Assembly: GCA_037783545.1 (NCBI GenBank)
Contig: JBBELK010000006.1
Coordinates: 322,501-386,500 of the forward strand
Direction of reading: 5' to 3'
DNA: 64,000 bases
From: Henricia sp. BOLD:AAB3569
Lineage: Eukaryota > Echinodermata > Asteroidea > Spinulosida > Echinasteridae
The notes beneath the pieces were generated by a model, which did not search any database, was not told where the DNA came from, and saw only the letters and a list, made by a program, of their open reading frames with translations. A program made the translations under genes and the position numbers. Positions 1 through 11,344 of the stretch are shown one piece after another (position 1 is the first letter of the stretch; each line of letters begins with the position of its first letter).

Positions 1-146
1 TGTGCAATTTTTCCTTTTTACGATGGTACAAAATCATTTAAAAAGCGCAGCATCTATGCCTAACTTTTCATCTAGCTTTCGATCATTTCCGGAAGCCGTG
101 AAAATAGCAGCCCGAAATTCGTGCTAGGTTCCGGCTGGTGAAATAT

Positions 147-440
147 CGCACATATATTTTTAACATCGCATACATATGAAAAAACATTGCATATATATGT
201 CAAATTATTGCACATATATTTTTAACATCGCATACATATGAAAAAAACATTGCATATGTATGTCAAATTATTGCACATATATTTTTAACATCGCATACAT
301 ATGAAAAAACATTGCATATATATGTCAAATTATTGCACATATATTTTCAACATCGCATACATATGAAAAAACATCGCACATATATATCAAACATCGCACA
401 TATATGTCAAACATCGCACATATATGTCAAACATCGCACA
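147..440. repeat. AT-rich minisatellite, units of about 62 bp decaying into 20-bp units
   Basis: About three and a half copies of a unit near 62 bp share the landmarks TTGCACATATATTTTTAAC, ATCGCATACATATG and CATTGCATATATATGTCAAA. From about 366 the array switches to a simpler 20-bp unit, ACATCGCACATATATGTCAA, repeated three times. The short open frame across it is a by-product of the repeat. Nothing recognisable lies between 460 and 929. Confidence 0.9.
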
Positions 441-992
441 TATATTTGTGCATTATCGAATAGTGCAACGTTCCACACGCCATATACGTGCCGCGTGCCA
501 TAAACGTACTACAACAACAACACTACACATGTACGACGTACAAACGTTTATGCTTGCAAACCGGTCACATGCACCATTTGACCCGAGTAGTGAGCTCTGA
601 TTGGATGTTATGTGAGATATGAATATTTATAAGCAATCTGGTTTCGCATAAGTAATTGCGTCGGATTTCGAACGCAGATATAAAGAAACACATAAGAAAT
701 CGAATACAGAAAGAACAAGGCTATGATACAGCCTCGCCCGAGAAGTCAGGATTCAGACCAAGATATTTTGGTAACCAGACTATTTGGCAGTTGGCTACAA
801 TTCACCGCGCGATGGCGCACTTTCGCTGCATAGTACAGGCAAATTATTCACGGATTCACACAATTTCATACATAGCCTTGGACAAGGCTAGTACGACCAC
901 GGCCATCGAACAAGGATACATGTATAATCGTGCAATATGTTGTTGCCAAAAACTACATACTTTTAATACGGCCCTGGCCTGGTTTGTTCAGC

Positions 993-3900
993 ATGGCAAG
1001 GAGAACTGTCTGGGCTGAATTTAACACAGAGTCCGCCCGTATCCTCGTCGCTTCTTTTTTTGTGATGGTATTCACCACAGGCACTACGCGCTGCACCGGC
1101 GTGCTTTTTAGTGCATTTCAAAACGAATTCGCCTCTTCTTCTGCGCAGACTGCGGCCATCTCTAGCGTCATATTGGCTTCTTCATATTATGGAGGTAAGT
1201 CTAGAAACCGCCCAAAATGTATAAATTCTAAATGATTTTATTTGCAATGATACAAAATTTGACTTCATGAGTTGACAAGAAAAAAACACGCAAAATGGTA
1301 AACAAAGACCTCACATTGCAATGTGAGGTCTTTGTTTACCATTTTGCGTGTTTTTCATTTCTGTCTAAGCATGGTCTTAGAAGGTATTTTTTGTGTTTTT
1401 GTGAGAAATTAACATTTGAAGGTGGTTTTTGAAAAAGTGTACGCTAGCACGCATTTTCTTTTTACCATTCATTGCTGCACCTATATGTGAATTTTCTGTA
1501 GTCTATAGTATTATTCCAATAATTTGTAAATAACATTTACCAAGAAAAAAACCCCTTTTTTTCGAGAAACGTTAATTATTCTTCGCATAGACTTTGAAAA
1601 AAATGGTGGCGCAAAAAGGCAGCTGCAAATCTTTATGAAGTTCGTATCTGCTTTTCAGCTGATCTTATATTTCTAATTGTTCTTTGTATTGGCTAATATT
1701 ATGTACGGGGTGCACCTTAGTACTTGTGCATTTGTGTTGGTTACGCTGCTCATAACGGTTTAAACACGCAGCTCCATATCAAAGGTTTGCGCCCTAGTTG
1801 AACCCTAAAGGGGAGTTCACACTATCGCGGAAAAATCACACTGTTCCATTGGTTTGTACACAAACTGGTTTGCCGCTTGTGCGCGGCCTATCGCGACGCG
1901 CAAAACTTTTGAGCTGGGTCAAAGTTCAAATTTGTTGAACTTTGACCGCGTTGCGAAGCTCATGCAAAATGTGAACCCAAACTACTATTCATCCCATCTC
2001 ACTAAGGCAGTAGGTACGAGCAAACCCAATAACGTACAGAAACGTTGGCATCCGCGGTGGAACGCCGCACTACTCAAGGTAAACGCGGACGGCGGCAGGC
2101 GTCCAGCTTGGCCGTGCATGACCCAGCACCACTGAAACCATCGTGAATGGACTTTGGTCCACACGGTCAAACTATATGGTGCGTTCGTTTAACCTCACCG
2201 GACTTTTCAAGCCACAAGTCGAACTTGCTCCTATAGATAACCGAAACGTGACGTAAGTTGTCATTAGATGGTTCTGAGCTTTCGGAGTAAATCATTGAAA
2301 AAGGACGGTACAGTGAATACGTGGGTTACGTATGTAAACTATGCATTTAGTGGTATTACAATGATATTACAGTCAGATATTATGGTGATTTTACAGTAAC
2401 ATTACAGTGATACTACGGTGATAATACAGTGATATTACAGTACCGTAACTTTGCAGTGATACTACAGCTATTTTACAGTGACACTACAATGGTAATACAT
2501 GCATAATGATTTTACAGTGATGTTACATGCAGTGATATTGTGATGATGCAGTGATACTGCAGTGTAATATTACACTGATATTTACAGCGATATTAGTGAC
2601 ATTACAGTAATATAATACCATGATCTATTGGTTCCTCTTCAGGCGCTCTATGTGGCGTATTGGGGAATCGTTATGGCCTACGGTTGACCACAATGGCGGG
2701 TAGATCAGTGACCACCGTGGCAATGATAGGGGCCTTTCTAACACAATATCTATCAGTGATACCGCACTTATACTATAGTGATAATACCATGATCTATTGG
2801 TTCTTCTTCAGGCACTCTAGGTGGCGTATTGGGGAATCGTTATGGCCTACGTTTGACCACAATGGCGGGTGGAGCAGTGACCACCGTGGCAATGATAGGG
2901 GCCTTTCTAACACAATATCTATCAGTGATACCACCCTGATATCACACTTATGGGTAATTCCCAAAATTAGGGGTCCAAAAGTGTGACATGCTTTTTAAGA
3001 TTTCCAAGTGTTTTTAATGATTGAAAGTGGTTTCCCAGTAGAAAATAATTATTTTCATTTGAACAAATGCCACTCAAATTTAATGTTTGTGTGTTGATAT
3101 GGCACCAAGGTTAATACAAACTCATTCTACAGCCAATTTTCATTGGCGTAGGTAACCCGGGACACCAAACTCCTATTCAATACCATGGAACAAATTATAA
3201 GCCTTTATGGTCTTTTGTTTTAAATATTTTTCAGGAATCACAAAACAAAATATTGAAGAAAATGATGCTGCCCCCTATAATCATAGGCCACAGTCCATTA
3301 CTGAGTGGTGATATTTGAAGCAGAGAGTGTCGTACGTAACTGGGACACCAAACATTTTGGACTCTTAATTTTGGGAATTGCCCTTATACCACAGTGATAC
3401 CACACTGATATCACACTTATACCATAGTGATAATACCATGATCTATTGGTTCTTCTTCAGGCACTCTAGGTGGCGTATTGGGGAATCGTTATGGCCTACG
3501 GTTGACCACAATGGCGGGTGGAGCAGTGACCACCGTGGCAATGAATGGGGCCTTTCTAACACAATATCTACCAGTGATACCACACTGATATCACACTTAT
3601 ACCATAGTGATATTACCATGATCTATTGGTTCTTCTTCAGGCACTCTAGGTGGCGTAATGGGGAATCGTTATGGCCTACGGTTGACCACAATGGCGGCTG
3701 GGGCAGTGTCCACCGTAGCGATGATTGGAGCGTCTCTAACACAGAATATCTATCAGATGTATGTCATAAGTGCTTTATCAGGTAAAGACTGTACCAGCGG
3801 CCATATCTGGGTGCAGGTTTTCTGATTAAATCCCGTTTTACAATGTCCCAAAATTATAATAAGTTAGACCTATTTTGACTGAAGATGCAAGTGGTTCTAA

Positions 3901-5814
3901 CAAAATTCACTGACAGAGTCGTGACGACACATTGCGGGCGCTGGACCGTAACTATGGTAACTGGTTCACGCTCACGTTTTACACCCGTTGTCAAATAAGT
4001 GAGCGCGTCCGCGTGCAAATCCATAGTTCCGACCTGTCAATCAAGCCGATTCCGCCGACCAATCACAACAGAGCTAGCAGACATCACCCACATAGGTCAA
4101 AGTGCACGGTCTTACAACAACATCACGCGATGTTCTGCGCCGTACAATTTGTACAGTGTTGTATGCGATGATCCGGGTTAATTTTTGGTTTCAAGGCCGG
4201 TCGTTTCGTTGTTCAAAGGTAAGAAAGCACGTATTTCATGATATGACATCCCTGTATTACTGACACTATGAGCAACTAACAATGGAAATTGGGCACACGG
4301 TGTGTACTGCCCAATTTCCATTGTTAGATGCTCATATTGTGGCCCTTTACTCGGTGTGTTCTAAGATAACTGTCGACCCTGAAACTTGGGTATACCTTTG
4401 AGTTTTCTCCAATGAATCTGTGCTTTTCGTTGAAAGTCATTGCTTTGTGCGTTGTCTGTCGCCATTTTGACGATAGCGTGTGAGCCATAGCAACAATATC
4501 CAAGGGGGCGGGGTTAACTGGGCAAAATCGGAACTATGCATTGACGTCACACTCTGCCAGCGAAATGTTTGCTGTTTTCTCGGAACCGTGGTGAGTTACT
4601 GAGTTGAGGTTGGTTTTTACTAAACATATGCTCAATCCCACTTGTAGATATTAAAATGCCGTTTTTAACAGTTTTCCAATGTTGTAATATATCTTTAAGG
4701 TCTTGCTTCTGGAATGACCTTTACGACAGCGGTGGTCATAGTTGCCCAATACTTCAAGACGTCGTACTCATTAGCAGCGGGTATAATCACAATGGGAGAT
4801 AGTGTAGGCATGATAGCTTTTGGTCCGCTGTCACAGCTTTTGCTGGACGCATACGGGTGGCGAGGAACCGTACTTGTAACCGCGGCAATGGCCGCTAACG
4901 TCGTCCCCGCCGGGGCGGCTTTCCGTCCTGTTAAGTCAAACCAAGTTGATACCGAGACGCCCCCGGATGGCGAGGAGATGGAGTCGACGACTTATGTCGA
5001 GCCGAGGAATGGCACACCTCGGCGACTTTCAAGGAAGGTTGACGCCAGACGTCCCTTGCGTGGATTAGTGAAGATTCTCGGCTTAAAATTAATGTGGCAG
5101 AGCTACAGATTCTCTCTGTTTTGCGTGGCTGAGTCCGCGATCAGCTTCACTCTAGGATGCTATCTCATTTACATCATCCCTTGGGCGACCACAATGGGAG
5201 TATCCAACCAAGACGCTTCTTATCTCCTCGTCGCATTTGGGATCATCAGTATGATAGGGCGCCCTGTATGTGGCATTATCAACAGGAGGATCCCCTCGCA
5301 AGCTGTCTACCAAGCGTCAACTCTTGTCACGTGCTCTGGCGTGCTCGTGGCGCAACTCCAAAGCCACACCGGCTTCGTATTGTCTGCCTGTATAGCTGGA
5401 TTAGCCGTGGGATTCCAACGGACGATCGTTATCGTGGTAATCAGGGAGTACGTTGGTGTCGACAACTTGGGATCAGCGGTAGGATTATTTTTGGCCATCT
5501 TGGGAACAGTTAACCTGGTTGGACCAATTTTATCAGGTAATGATTGATAACGTTTTGAAATAAGTGTTGTACATATACTGATTTTGCAGTAATTTTCAAC
5601 TCTGCTCTTGTCACTATACATGTAATTGATTTTGTTTGTATCAAATTTACAAGATTTACTAATTTGCAATCGCTTTTCGTCAACAGGAGCCCTCTACGAC
5701 GCTACCGACAGTTTTTCACCCGTCTTCTATCTTCTGTCAGGGAGTAGCCTACTCTCATTTCTCCTCATGATTTTGGCGCCATACCTACAAAGGATTGAGC
5801 CTGGCATAATATAA
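993..5814 (+). CDS. Monocarboxylate-transporter-like MFS permease, four coding exons
   Basis: Coding exons are 993-1194, 3641-3781, 4700-5536 and 5687-5814; all three introns are phase 1 and the sum is 1308 bp, giving 435 aa. Donors are GTAAGT, GTAAAG and GTAATG. Acceptors are TTCTTCTTCAG, ATATCTTTAAG and CGTCAACAG. The start is the ATG before ARRTVWAE; an in-frame ATG at 930 would add 21 residues. The product is a multipass membrane protein of about 12 hydrophobic segments. Near residue 132 is YFKTSYSLAAGIITMGDSVG, matching the MCT (SLC16) helix-5 signature, followed by the conserved YGWRG. A hydrophilic loop of about 70 residues separates the two halves, as usual in MFS proteins. By family, it would move small monocarboxylates or related substrates across the plasma membrane. 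The helix-1 DGGWGW signature is not evident, so a divergent MCT-like orphan transporter is likely and the substrate is unknown. Confidence 0.85.
1240..1530. repeat. Degenerate copy of the TTAAAGGCC-type miniature element, containing a perfect palindrome
   Basis: The flanks carry family landmarks seen in many later copies (GAGTTGACAAGAAAAA, GAAGGTGGTTTT, TTTTTACCATTCATT, CTGCACCTATATG). The ends are eroded. The middle is replaced by a 74-bp spacer-free palindrome. It lies in intron 1 of the transporter gene. Confidence 0.65.
1282..1355. repeat. Perfect 74-bp palindrome without spacer
   Basis: Arms 1282-1318 and 1319-1355 are exact reverse complements, 37 bp each, centred on TTG|CAA. The left arm begins AAAAACACGC and the right arm ends GCGTGTTTTT. 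Confidence 0.95.
2340..2632. repeat. Imperfect tandem repeat of TTACAGTGATA-type units in intron 1
   Basis: Units of roughly 10-14 bp of the form TTACAGTGATAT repeat with many variants. Nearly every unit contains ACAG or GCAG, so the array is full of weak acceptor-like AGs just before the first exon-2 copy. The rest of intron 1 between 1530 and 2340 shows no feature I recognise. Confidence 0.8.
2643..2760 (+). pseudogene. Truncated tandem copy 1 of transporter exon 2
   Basis: It follows an intact acceptor (TTCCTCTTCAG) and reads in the same phase as the real exon (ALCGVLGNRYGLRL, then TTMAGRSVTTVAMIGAFLTQ). Two bases are lost relative to the real exon at ACACA(GA)ATATC. Similarity stops soon after and no exon-2 donor remains. 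It is probably non-functional. Confidence 0.85.
2812..2930 (+). pseudogene. Truncated tandem copy 2 of transporter exon 2
   Basis: It has the same acceptor (TTCTTCTTCAG) and an open reading TLGGVLGNRYGLRLTTMAGG. It carries the same two-base loss and the same 3' truncation into the GTGATACCAC repeat. It lies 169 bp after copy 1. Confidence 0.85.
2952..3383. mobile_element. 432-bp miniature inverted-repeat transposon with TTAT target duplication
   Basis: The ends GGGTAATTCCCAAAATTA and TAATTTTGGGAATTGCCC form inverted repeats extending to about 28 bp with a few mismatches. TTAT flanks both sides (2948-2951 and 3384-3387). The neighbouring tandem copies contain the uninterrupted site CACTTATACC, which confirms the boundaries. 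No coding capacity is visible. Superfamily not assigned. Confidence 0.88.
3461..3577 (+). pseudogene. Truncated tandem copy 3 of transporter exon 2
   Basis: It has an intact acceptor and the reading TLGGVLGNRYGLRL, with one change from GCAATGATAGG to GCAATGAATGG. It shares the two-base loss and lacks the donor. The complete exon (3641-3781) follows 180 bp later. Confidence 0.85.
4269..4334. repeat. Hairpin in intron 2 of the transporter gene
   Basis: Arms around AACAATGGAAATTGGGCA and TGCCCAATTTCCATTGTT pair across a loop of about 13 nt. GAGC and GCTC close the base with a small mismatch. Confidence 0.8.
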
Positions 5815-6021
5815 ATACGGGTTTAAACAGTGACGTGTGATTCGACTATTGCACCGAAGAACCGAACCGCCAGACCGAGGTTGTGCATGCTGCAGGAACT
5901 CACGTCGGTACTGTATCGGTTGCTGCAAACGTACGTATATGGATCCGCGGCGTTTGCATTCGGTCTCCTTTTGAATGCATCCGTACAAATTAGGAGTCGT
6001 GTGATTTGGCTGCTATATTAA

Positions 6022-6308
6022 AATAAATTATCCAACGGCCAGTTTTACTTTAAGGATTTTCCCCACAATTTTTGCCCTTTCCGTATTTGTAGTATTTATG
6101 TTGACGATAATCCGTGTATTCTTATGCTGTACAAATCATGTACATGTACATGATAGTAGTATTTCTTTCGAGTTTATGTTTGTATTTACCATTGTAAAGT
6201 TATTGAAGTTCAATTGTTATTTTCATTGTACCCATTTCATGAGTGTTTGCAGGGTCCCAATGGAAACTGATTTAACTTAACTGTTCGGGCACACCCTCGG
6301 TAAATAAA
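6022..6308 (+). promoter_or_regulatory. Candidate polyadenylation signals of the transporter gene
   Basis: AATAAA occurs at 6022-6027, 208 bp after the stop codon, and again at 6303-6308. Either could end the transcript. From 5815 to about 7200 I see no other gene. Confidence 0.4.
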
Positions 6309-6894
6309 TAGACTTAGATTACTAGGACGTTCTTTCCGTTTGGACACCTTCTCCGGGGAGACTAAAATTCCTTTCACATGGGCCTGTAACCAACGCCAAT
6401 TACCAACGTATCAATTTAGCCCTTTTTATTAGCCATATCAAGTCTAAAGGTCGCAGGATTTTATCAGTACGTATAACACAATTAATAGTGTAGCATGAGG
6501 TATTACGGAATGCACTTGAAATGAAATAGGTCGAATATGGAGATATGTAGATTCAGATATAATGGTGTCCAAAACTCGGATTTCAGTGAAACAATTGGTG
6601 CTGTGGTGGCTTTGCTCTGTTTAACATTGTCACGTTTGAAATACAGAACCACAAAACAGATTGTTCAAAGTGCATCTCCAGCTCCGTGTATCTCCAAAAT
6701 ATATTACTACGAACTTTACACGCACCGCATGCAGGCACATTTGTTTTCCCGCAGGTGGTTGAAGCAGATATTGCTTTCGATTGGTCTAACTCCATGCATA
6801 TTGCATTACAGCATACTTTTATAAACGTTTTGTAGAGAACTTTACCTTAGCATAACCTTCACTCTGTCCTCAATTATTATTGAAAAAGGAAATG

Positions 6895-6965
6895 TGACTC
6901 AAAGCAGACTCGTACTCGTACTCTTGATTGATAGTCCCATGTCTTCACCACTAAACTACCAAGAA
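6895..6965 (-). repeat. Possible degenerate tRNA-like SINE head
   Basis: The complement reads TTGGTAGTTTAGTGGTGAAG followed by a B-box-like GTACGAGTC, with tRNA-like spacing. Stem pairing is poor and no SINE body was defined. Confidence 0.25.
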
Positions 6966-7646
6966 TAACCCTGGCACGTTAACAAGATAATATGCCGTAG
7001 ACTACTAGGCGCCTAACAGGCAGCCTCGCGGAAAGATTGTGCTCCGTGTTTCTTAAAACAATAAACTGGTGTTTTTATCATGCTGTGGGGACTATAGTCG
7101 CACCCTTTTTTTTTTTTTTAACTCCGTGTTTTTATCTGAGAAACTTTAACATTTGATTATGTAAATTGTAACTCTACAGTATATACATTTTGTATATACA
7201 TATATGTATGGCTGCCATTGCTGCAATCGAACCACCTACATCTGCACTGCAGTGTACTGCAGTGTATTGTTGCTGTGCGTTGAAGCTTGTGGCTCTCTTT
7301 CTTATACACGTATCCAACGAGAGTTTTATACAAAAGCAGCTCACTGTACCTACAATGGTATACAATAGATGTCAGCTACTGGAATTGTACGTACTCCGGG
7401 GCTCCCGTGCGACTCCCTGACAGTGTGTGGAATGTTGTCAGAGAACTGGAAATCAACAGAGACTATCCCGCCACATATAGGGGAAAACGTGCAGGCTCCA
7501 GGAAACGACGTCAAATTGAAGTGGTTCTTGCGCCATTTACTGATCGTTTTGTGACGTGCAAACGTAATAGTTTGTTAAATATTAGGTGCAGTAACAATTT
7601 GATTCATGTCAATACAACTCAGTCACCAAATCATAATGGACTTAAA

Positions 7647-8290
7647 TTTGGTTTGATGAATGCTCAGTCTTGTCGTCAGAAGTTTGCCGAGATTACCCAT
7701 TATATTGTGGATAATGATTTGGACATTTTGGTTATTACCGAGACTTGGTTGTTTTCTTATGACAGTCATGTCATGGGGAAACTCCAACCGGCTGGATATG
7801 ACTTACTACACCTAGCAAGAGACCACCGTCAGCCGGGAGGTGGTATTGCGGTCATCCATAAGAAAAGTGTAGTTATATGGAGCTTAAACAAAAGGACATC
7901 TTAAGATCGATGGAGTTTATGGATGTGGTGTGTACTTCCAGTAATACCTCAATGAGATTGTTAGCAGTATACCGTCCACCATCATCAGCACAAAATAGAA
8001 CCCCTTTGTCCGTGTTTTTCGATGAGTTCGCCAACATACTGGATGACTGTATTATTGCGCCGGAGGAGCTATTTATAGTCGGTGATTTCAACTTTCACGT
8101 AAATATACCAACCAACAGTGAGGCATCTCGCTTTTTTGAGTTTCTGGACTCCTTTAATTTAGTGCAACACGTGAATGAGCCAACACATGTGAGTAATCGT
8201 ACCTTAGACTTGATTATTTCGAGATCTTTGGATTTCGTACGCAATCATGTCCGTGTAGAGTATCTGATCACGTTTGCGTTACGTGTGAAC
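7647..8290 (+). pseudogene. LINE endonuclease domain (APE type)
   Basis: Motifs in order: FGLMNAQS, ITETWL, GGGIAVIHK, then after a frameshift MRLLAVYRPP, LFIVGDFNFH and TLDLIISR, and in a third frame VSDHVCVTCEL. These correspond to the N, E, Y, D.N and SDH catalytic motifs of the LINE APE endonuclease. The frameshifts near 7900 and 8265 inactivate it. Confidence 0.85.
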
Positions 8291-8719
8291 TTGCTTTGAA
8301 TAAACCCGGACGTTTGAAAAGGGAAATTGTTTCTAGAAAGTACAACAGTATCAATGTTGTCAGTTTAAAAGCTGATGTTGCTGACGCCATGGTTGGTGTT
8401 TCGAGTTGCTCGGATCTCGACAGTGTTGTTCAGAACTACAACCAAGTTCTTCGGGAACTTATGAATAAACATGCGCCAGTTAAACGCCGTGTCGTCACTC
8501 TTCGTCATCGCCCATGTGGTCTTTCGAATGATCACGTTCACGAGAAAAGGAAAAGGAGACAGCTTGAACGAAGGTGGAGATGTATAAAGTCACCCGATGA
8601 CCGTAAGCGCTTTTGTGATCAGAGACTTAAAGTTACTAAATTGCTGGACGATTCTGCGGCTGATTTTTACTCTAGTTTGGTACTTGAAAATGCATGCAGG
8701 AAATCCAAAGGATCTCTTT

Positions 8720-9413
8720 CACATTATGAACAAGATTTTGAATAGGAAACCCGAGTCGGCTTTTCCTCATTGTGATAGCGACCAAGAACTTGCCAACGAT
8801 TTTGGAAGATTTTTTGTAGAGAAAGTACACGCCATATCTACACATCTGGACAATATTGCCGAAACTCTTCAGTCACCGGAATGTTCTGCTGAGAGGAGGA
8901 TGTTCAGCTCCGAGTTTACTCGTTTTGCACCACTAACTTCTGCGGATGTCCGGTTGCTGATGAAAAAAGCTCCAAACAAGTCATGTGAGCTTGATCCACT
9001 GCCGATCTGGTTACTCAAGCTCTGCGAGGATCAAGTTGTTGATAGGATCACTGACATAATAAATAGATCACTCGTTTCATCGTGTGTACCTCAAGAGTAT
9101 AAACTGGCTGTTGTTAAACCACTCTTTAAAAAACACGGACTTCCGTTGGTCAAAGAAAACTACCGTCCAATTTCAAACTTGTCGTATGTTTCCAAGTTGA
9201 CTGAGCGAGCAGCATTAGCTCAACTAGTGGATCATATGCAAACAAATGATTTGTTCGAGCCGCTTCAGTCGGCATATCGCAACGGACATAGTACAGAAAG
9301 TGCCCTTTTAGTGGTGCAGAACGACATACTTATGGCTATATGGACAGACAAGAGGTGGTTATTCTTGTACTTTTGGATATATCTGCTGCATTTGACACAG
9401 TGAATCATGAAGT
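8720..9413 (+). pseudogene. LINE reverse transcriptase, N-terminal half
   Basis: Recognisable RT blocks are ELDPLPIWLLK, YKLAVVKPLFKK, NYRPISNLSYVSK, QSAYRNGHSTESALL and, after a frame change near 9350, LLDISAAFDTVNHE. The last block holds the first catalytic aspartate motif (DISAAFD). The domain stops at the 9416 insertion. Confidence 0.88.
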
Positions 9414-9415
9414 AT

Positions 9416-9720
9416 CCCTGATAACACCACGACGTCGGGCCAACGTTGGGACCATGTGTGCTTCCGCGTTGGCCCAATGTGGGCCAATGACGTTGGGCCA
9501 GCGTGATTTTGCTCATCAAGGTTACGATGGGCCAACGTCGGCAAGAGACATCGGCCCAACGTTGAAACAATGTTGGGCCAACGTTAGCCTTATATGCATC
9601 ATTTAAAGATGACGTCGGGCCAACGTCTGGCCACCCTTAACCCAACAACATGCCAACAATGTGCCCACACTAAACCGACGTAGGAACAACGTGGGGCCAA
9701 CATGGTACCAACCATTTCCC
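9416..9720. repeat. Left subterminal iterons of the 4.6-kb element
   Basis: Several copies in both orientations of GGGCCAACGT and ACGTTGGGCC, for example GTTGGGCCAACGT near 9570. A matching cluster occupies about 13760-13999. Such clusters often bind the transposase; here that is inference. Confidence 0.75.
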
Positions 9721-9749
9721 AACCTTTATACAGGGTAGCTGCCAACATG

Positions 9750-9832
9750 TTGACTGCCCTGCCCTGCCCTGCCCTGCCCCTGCCCCTGCCCTGCCCTGCC
9801 CTGCACCCCCCCCCCCCCCCCCCACCCAACCC
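9750..9832. repeat. CCCTG microsatellite and poly-C tract
   Basis: CCCTG and CCCCTG units are followed by an uninterrupted run of about 18 C. It generates glycine- and arginine-rich spurious frames on the - strand. Confidence 0.9.
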
Positions 9833-11344
9833 CCCTTAACATGGCAAACCATAACAACCAGAAATTGAACATCATATCAGAATATTCCGTCTGTTTACAT
9901 GTATTTTGAATGTATTCAAAAATGACAAAACACATTGCTATAAACCTTATGTATAACTTATTAAACATTTGTACATTATGTAGAAGGTCATGACGACGGC
10001 AGCAGAGCAGAAACTAGAGCACGTTAAAATTATTGAAAAATATAGTCGAACACTGTTAATACAAGGTCCTTGCGACTTTGAAAATCCTTGTCTTAACAGT
10101 AATCTTGTATTATCAGTCTTGAAAAAAGCATTGCTTTGTATTATCAGTGTTCGACTGTATACTTTGATAACAATTTATTACAAAGAATAATGTTTGGTAT
10201 GATGCAAAATCACCGTTGAAATGTTTAGTAACGCAAGTGTTTGGCAACTACTACAGATAACAAAAAGAAGTTTATAATAGTATAAGTTCACAGCACCATT
10301 TCAGTTATATTGACCGAGTAAAATGTTCATCAAAAATGGACCAAAAAAATGTAAATACATGTACAATGTACTGCAAGTTATGAAAAGGTTAATTCTATGA
10401 ATTGTGAGCCTTAAAGTGTGACATTGGTGTTTTTGTTACAACCTGGCCAGGAGTATTAAAGGCCAATTAAATGTATATCATTTGCAGTAACAAAATCATC
10501 ACAATCATTCACAAAGAATGGCAATTTTAGCAAATCGCCGCACTATGGGCACTGCCATTTTGTCTGATTACTGGGCAAAGAATGACATCTTTGTGCATTT
10601 TAATTAATTCCTATGACAATACAGTCAACAAAGTTGTACGCAAAAAGTCATTCTAGCCCAGGCAGTATTTACACAAATGGCGGCGCCCATACCATGTGGC
10701 ATCGCTGCAATTGTCATTTTTTGTGAAATTCGTATTTGATTTTTAGTGGGTAATATTTTTTGTTATATTGCAAGTTGTACTTGTTATGCACAAGGTTCTT
10801 TTTTGGTTATTTAACCTGCACACGGACACCCAGGATTTCGTTGTTCAAACCTATAATAAAAATGTTAGTTTGATGATAAAAACACAAAATTAGGAGGTAA
10901 AGTGTCATGAATTTACGTTTACTGTAGGGATGGGATGCGTTTAACCGGTTAACCGAAAGAAAATTAAAAACCGGTTTTTCCGTAAAGTTTAAACGAAACC
11001 CAATTTTGAAGAATTTACAATAGTTTTCAGGGGGTTGTTTGTAATGACTTCTTGAAATTGGAATAAGTTTATATACGGTCGTAGTAAAATGTTGACTATG
11101 CAAATAAAGTTTCAGCGTTATTTTGGGGGCCTGGGGGATTGTGTGCATTGCAATTTGCAAATGCATCTACATACATGTATAAACAACAGCAACAATCCTT
11201 GGTGTCGACCGGACGGTTAACCAACACTTGAAAGAATTACAAACTGGTTTTTGAATTAACCGTAAATTCCCATTCCTAGTTTAGTGTATGAGGTCCCAGA
11301 GGGTGTCCGTGCATGGTGATCTTTTCTTATGACATCTTTGAAAA

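Noticed and set aside
312-503. Histidine-rich small protein at the left edge
   Set aside because: It lies entirely in the AT-rich minisatellite, which sets its repeated residues.
2643-3577. Exon copies as mutually exclusive alternative exons
   Set aside because: All three lack the donor and the last 23 bp. The nearest cryptic GT (CAGTGATA) leaves the wrong phase for exon 3.
2660-3785. Frames across the exon copies as a separate small gene
   Set aside because: They are other frames of the repeated exon-2 units; the conserved reading is the transporter frame after each acceptor.
9599-9968. Glycine-rich proteins on the - strand
   Set aside because: They come from translating the CCCTG microsatellite and poly-C tract.
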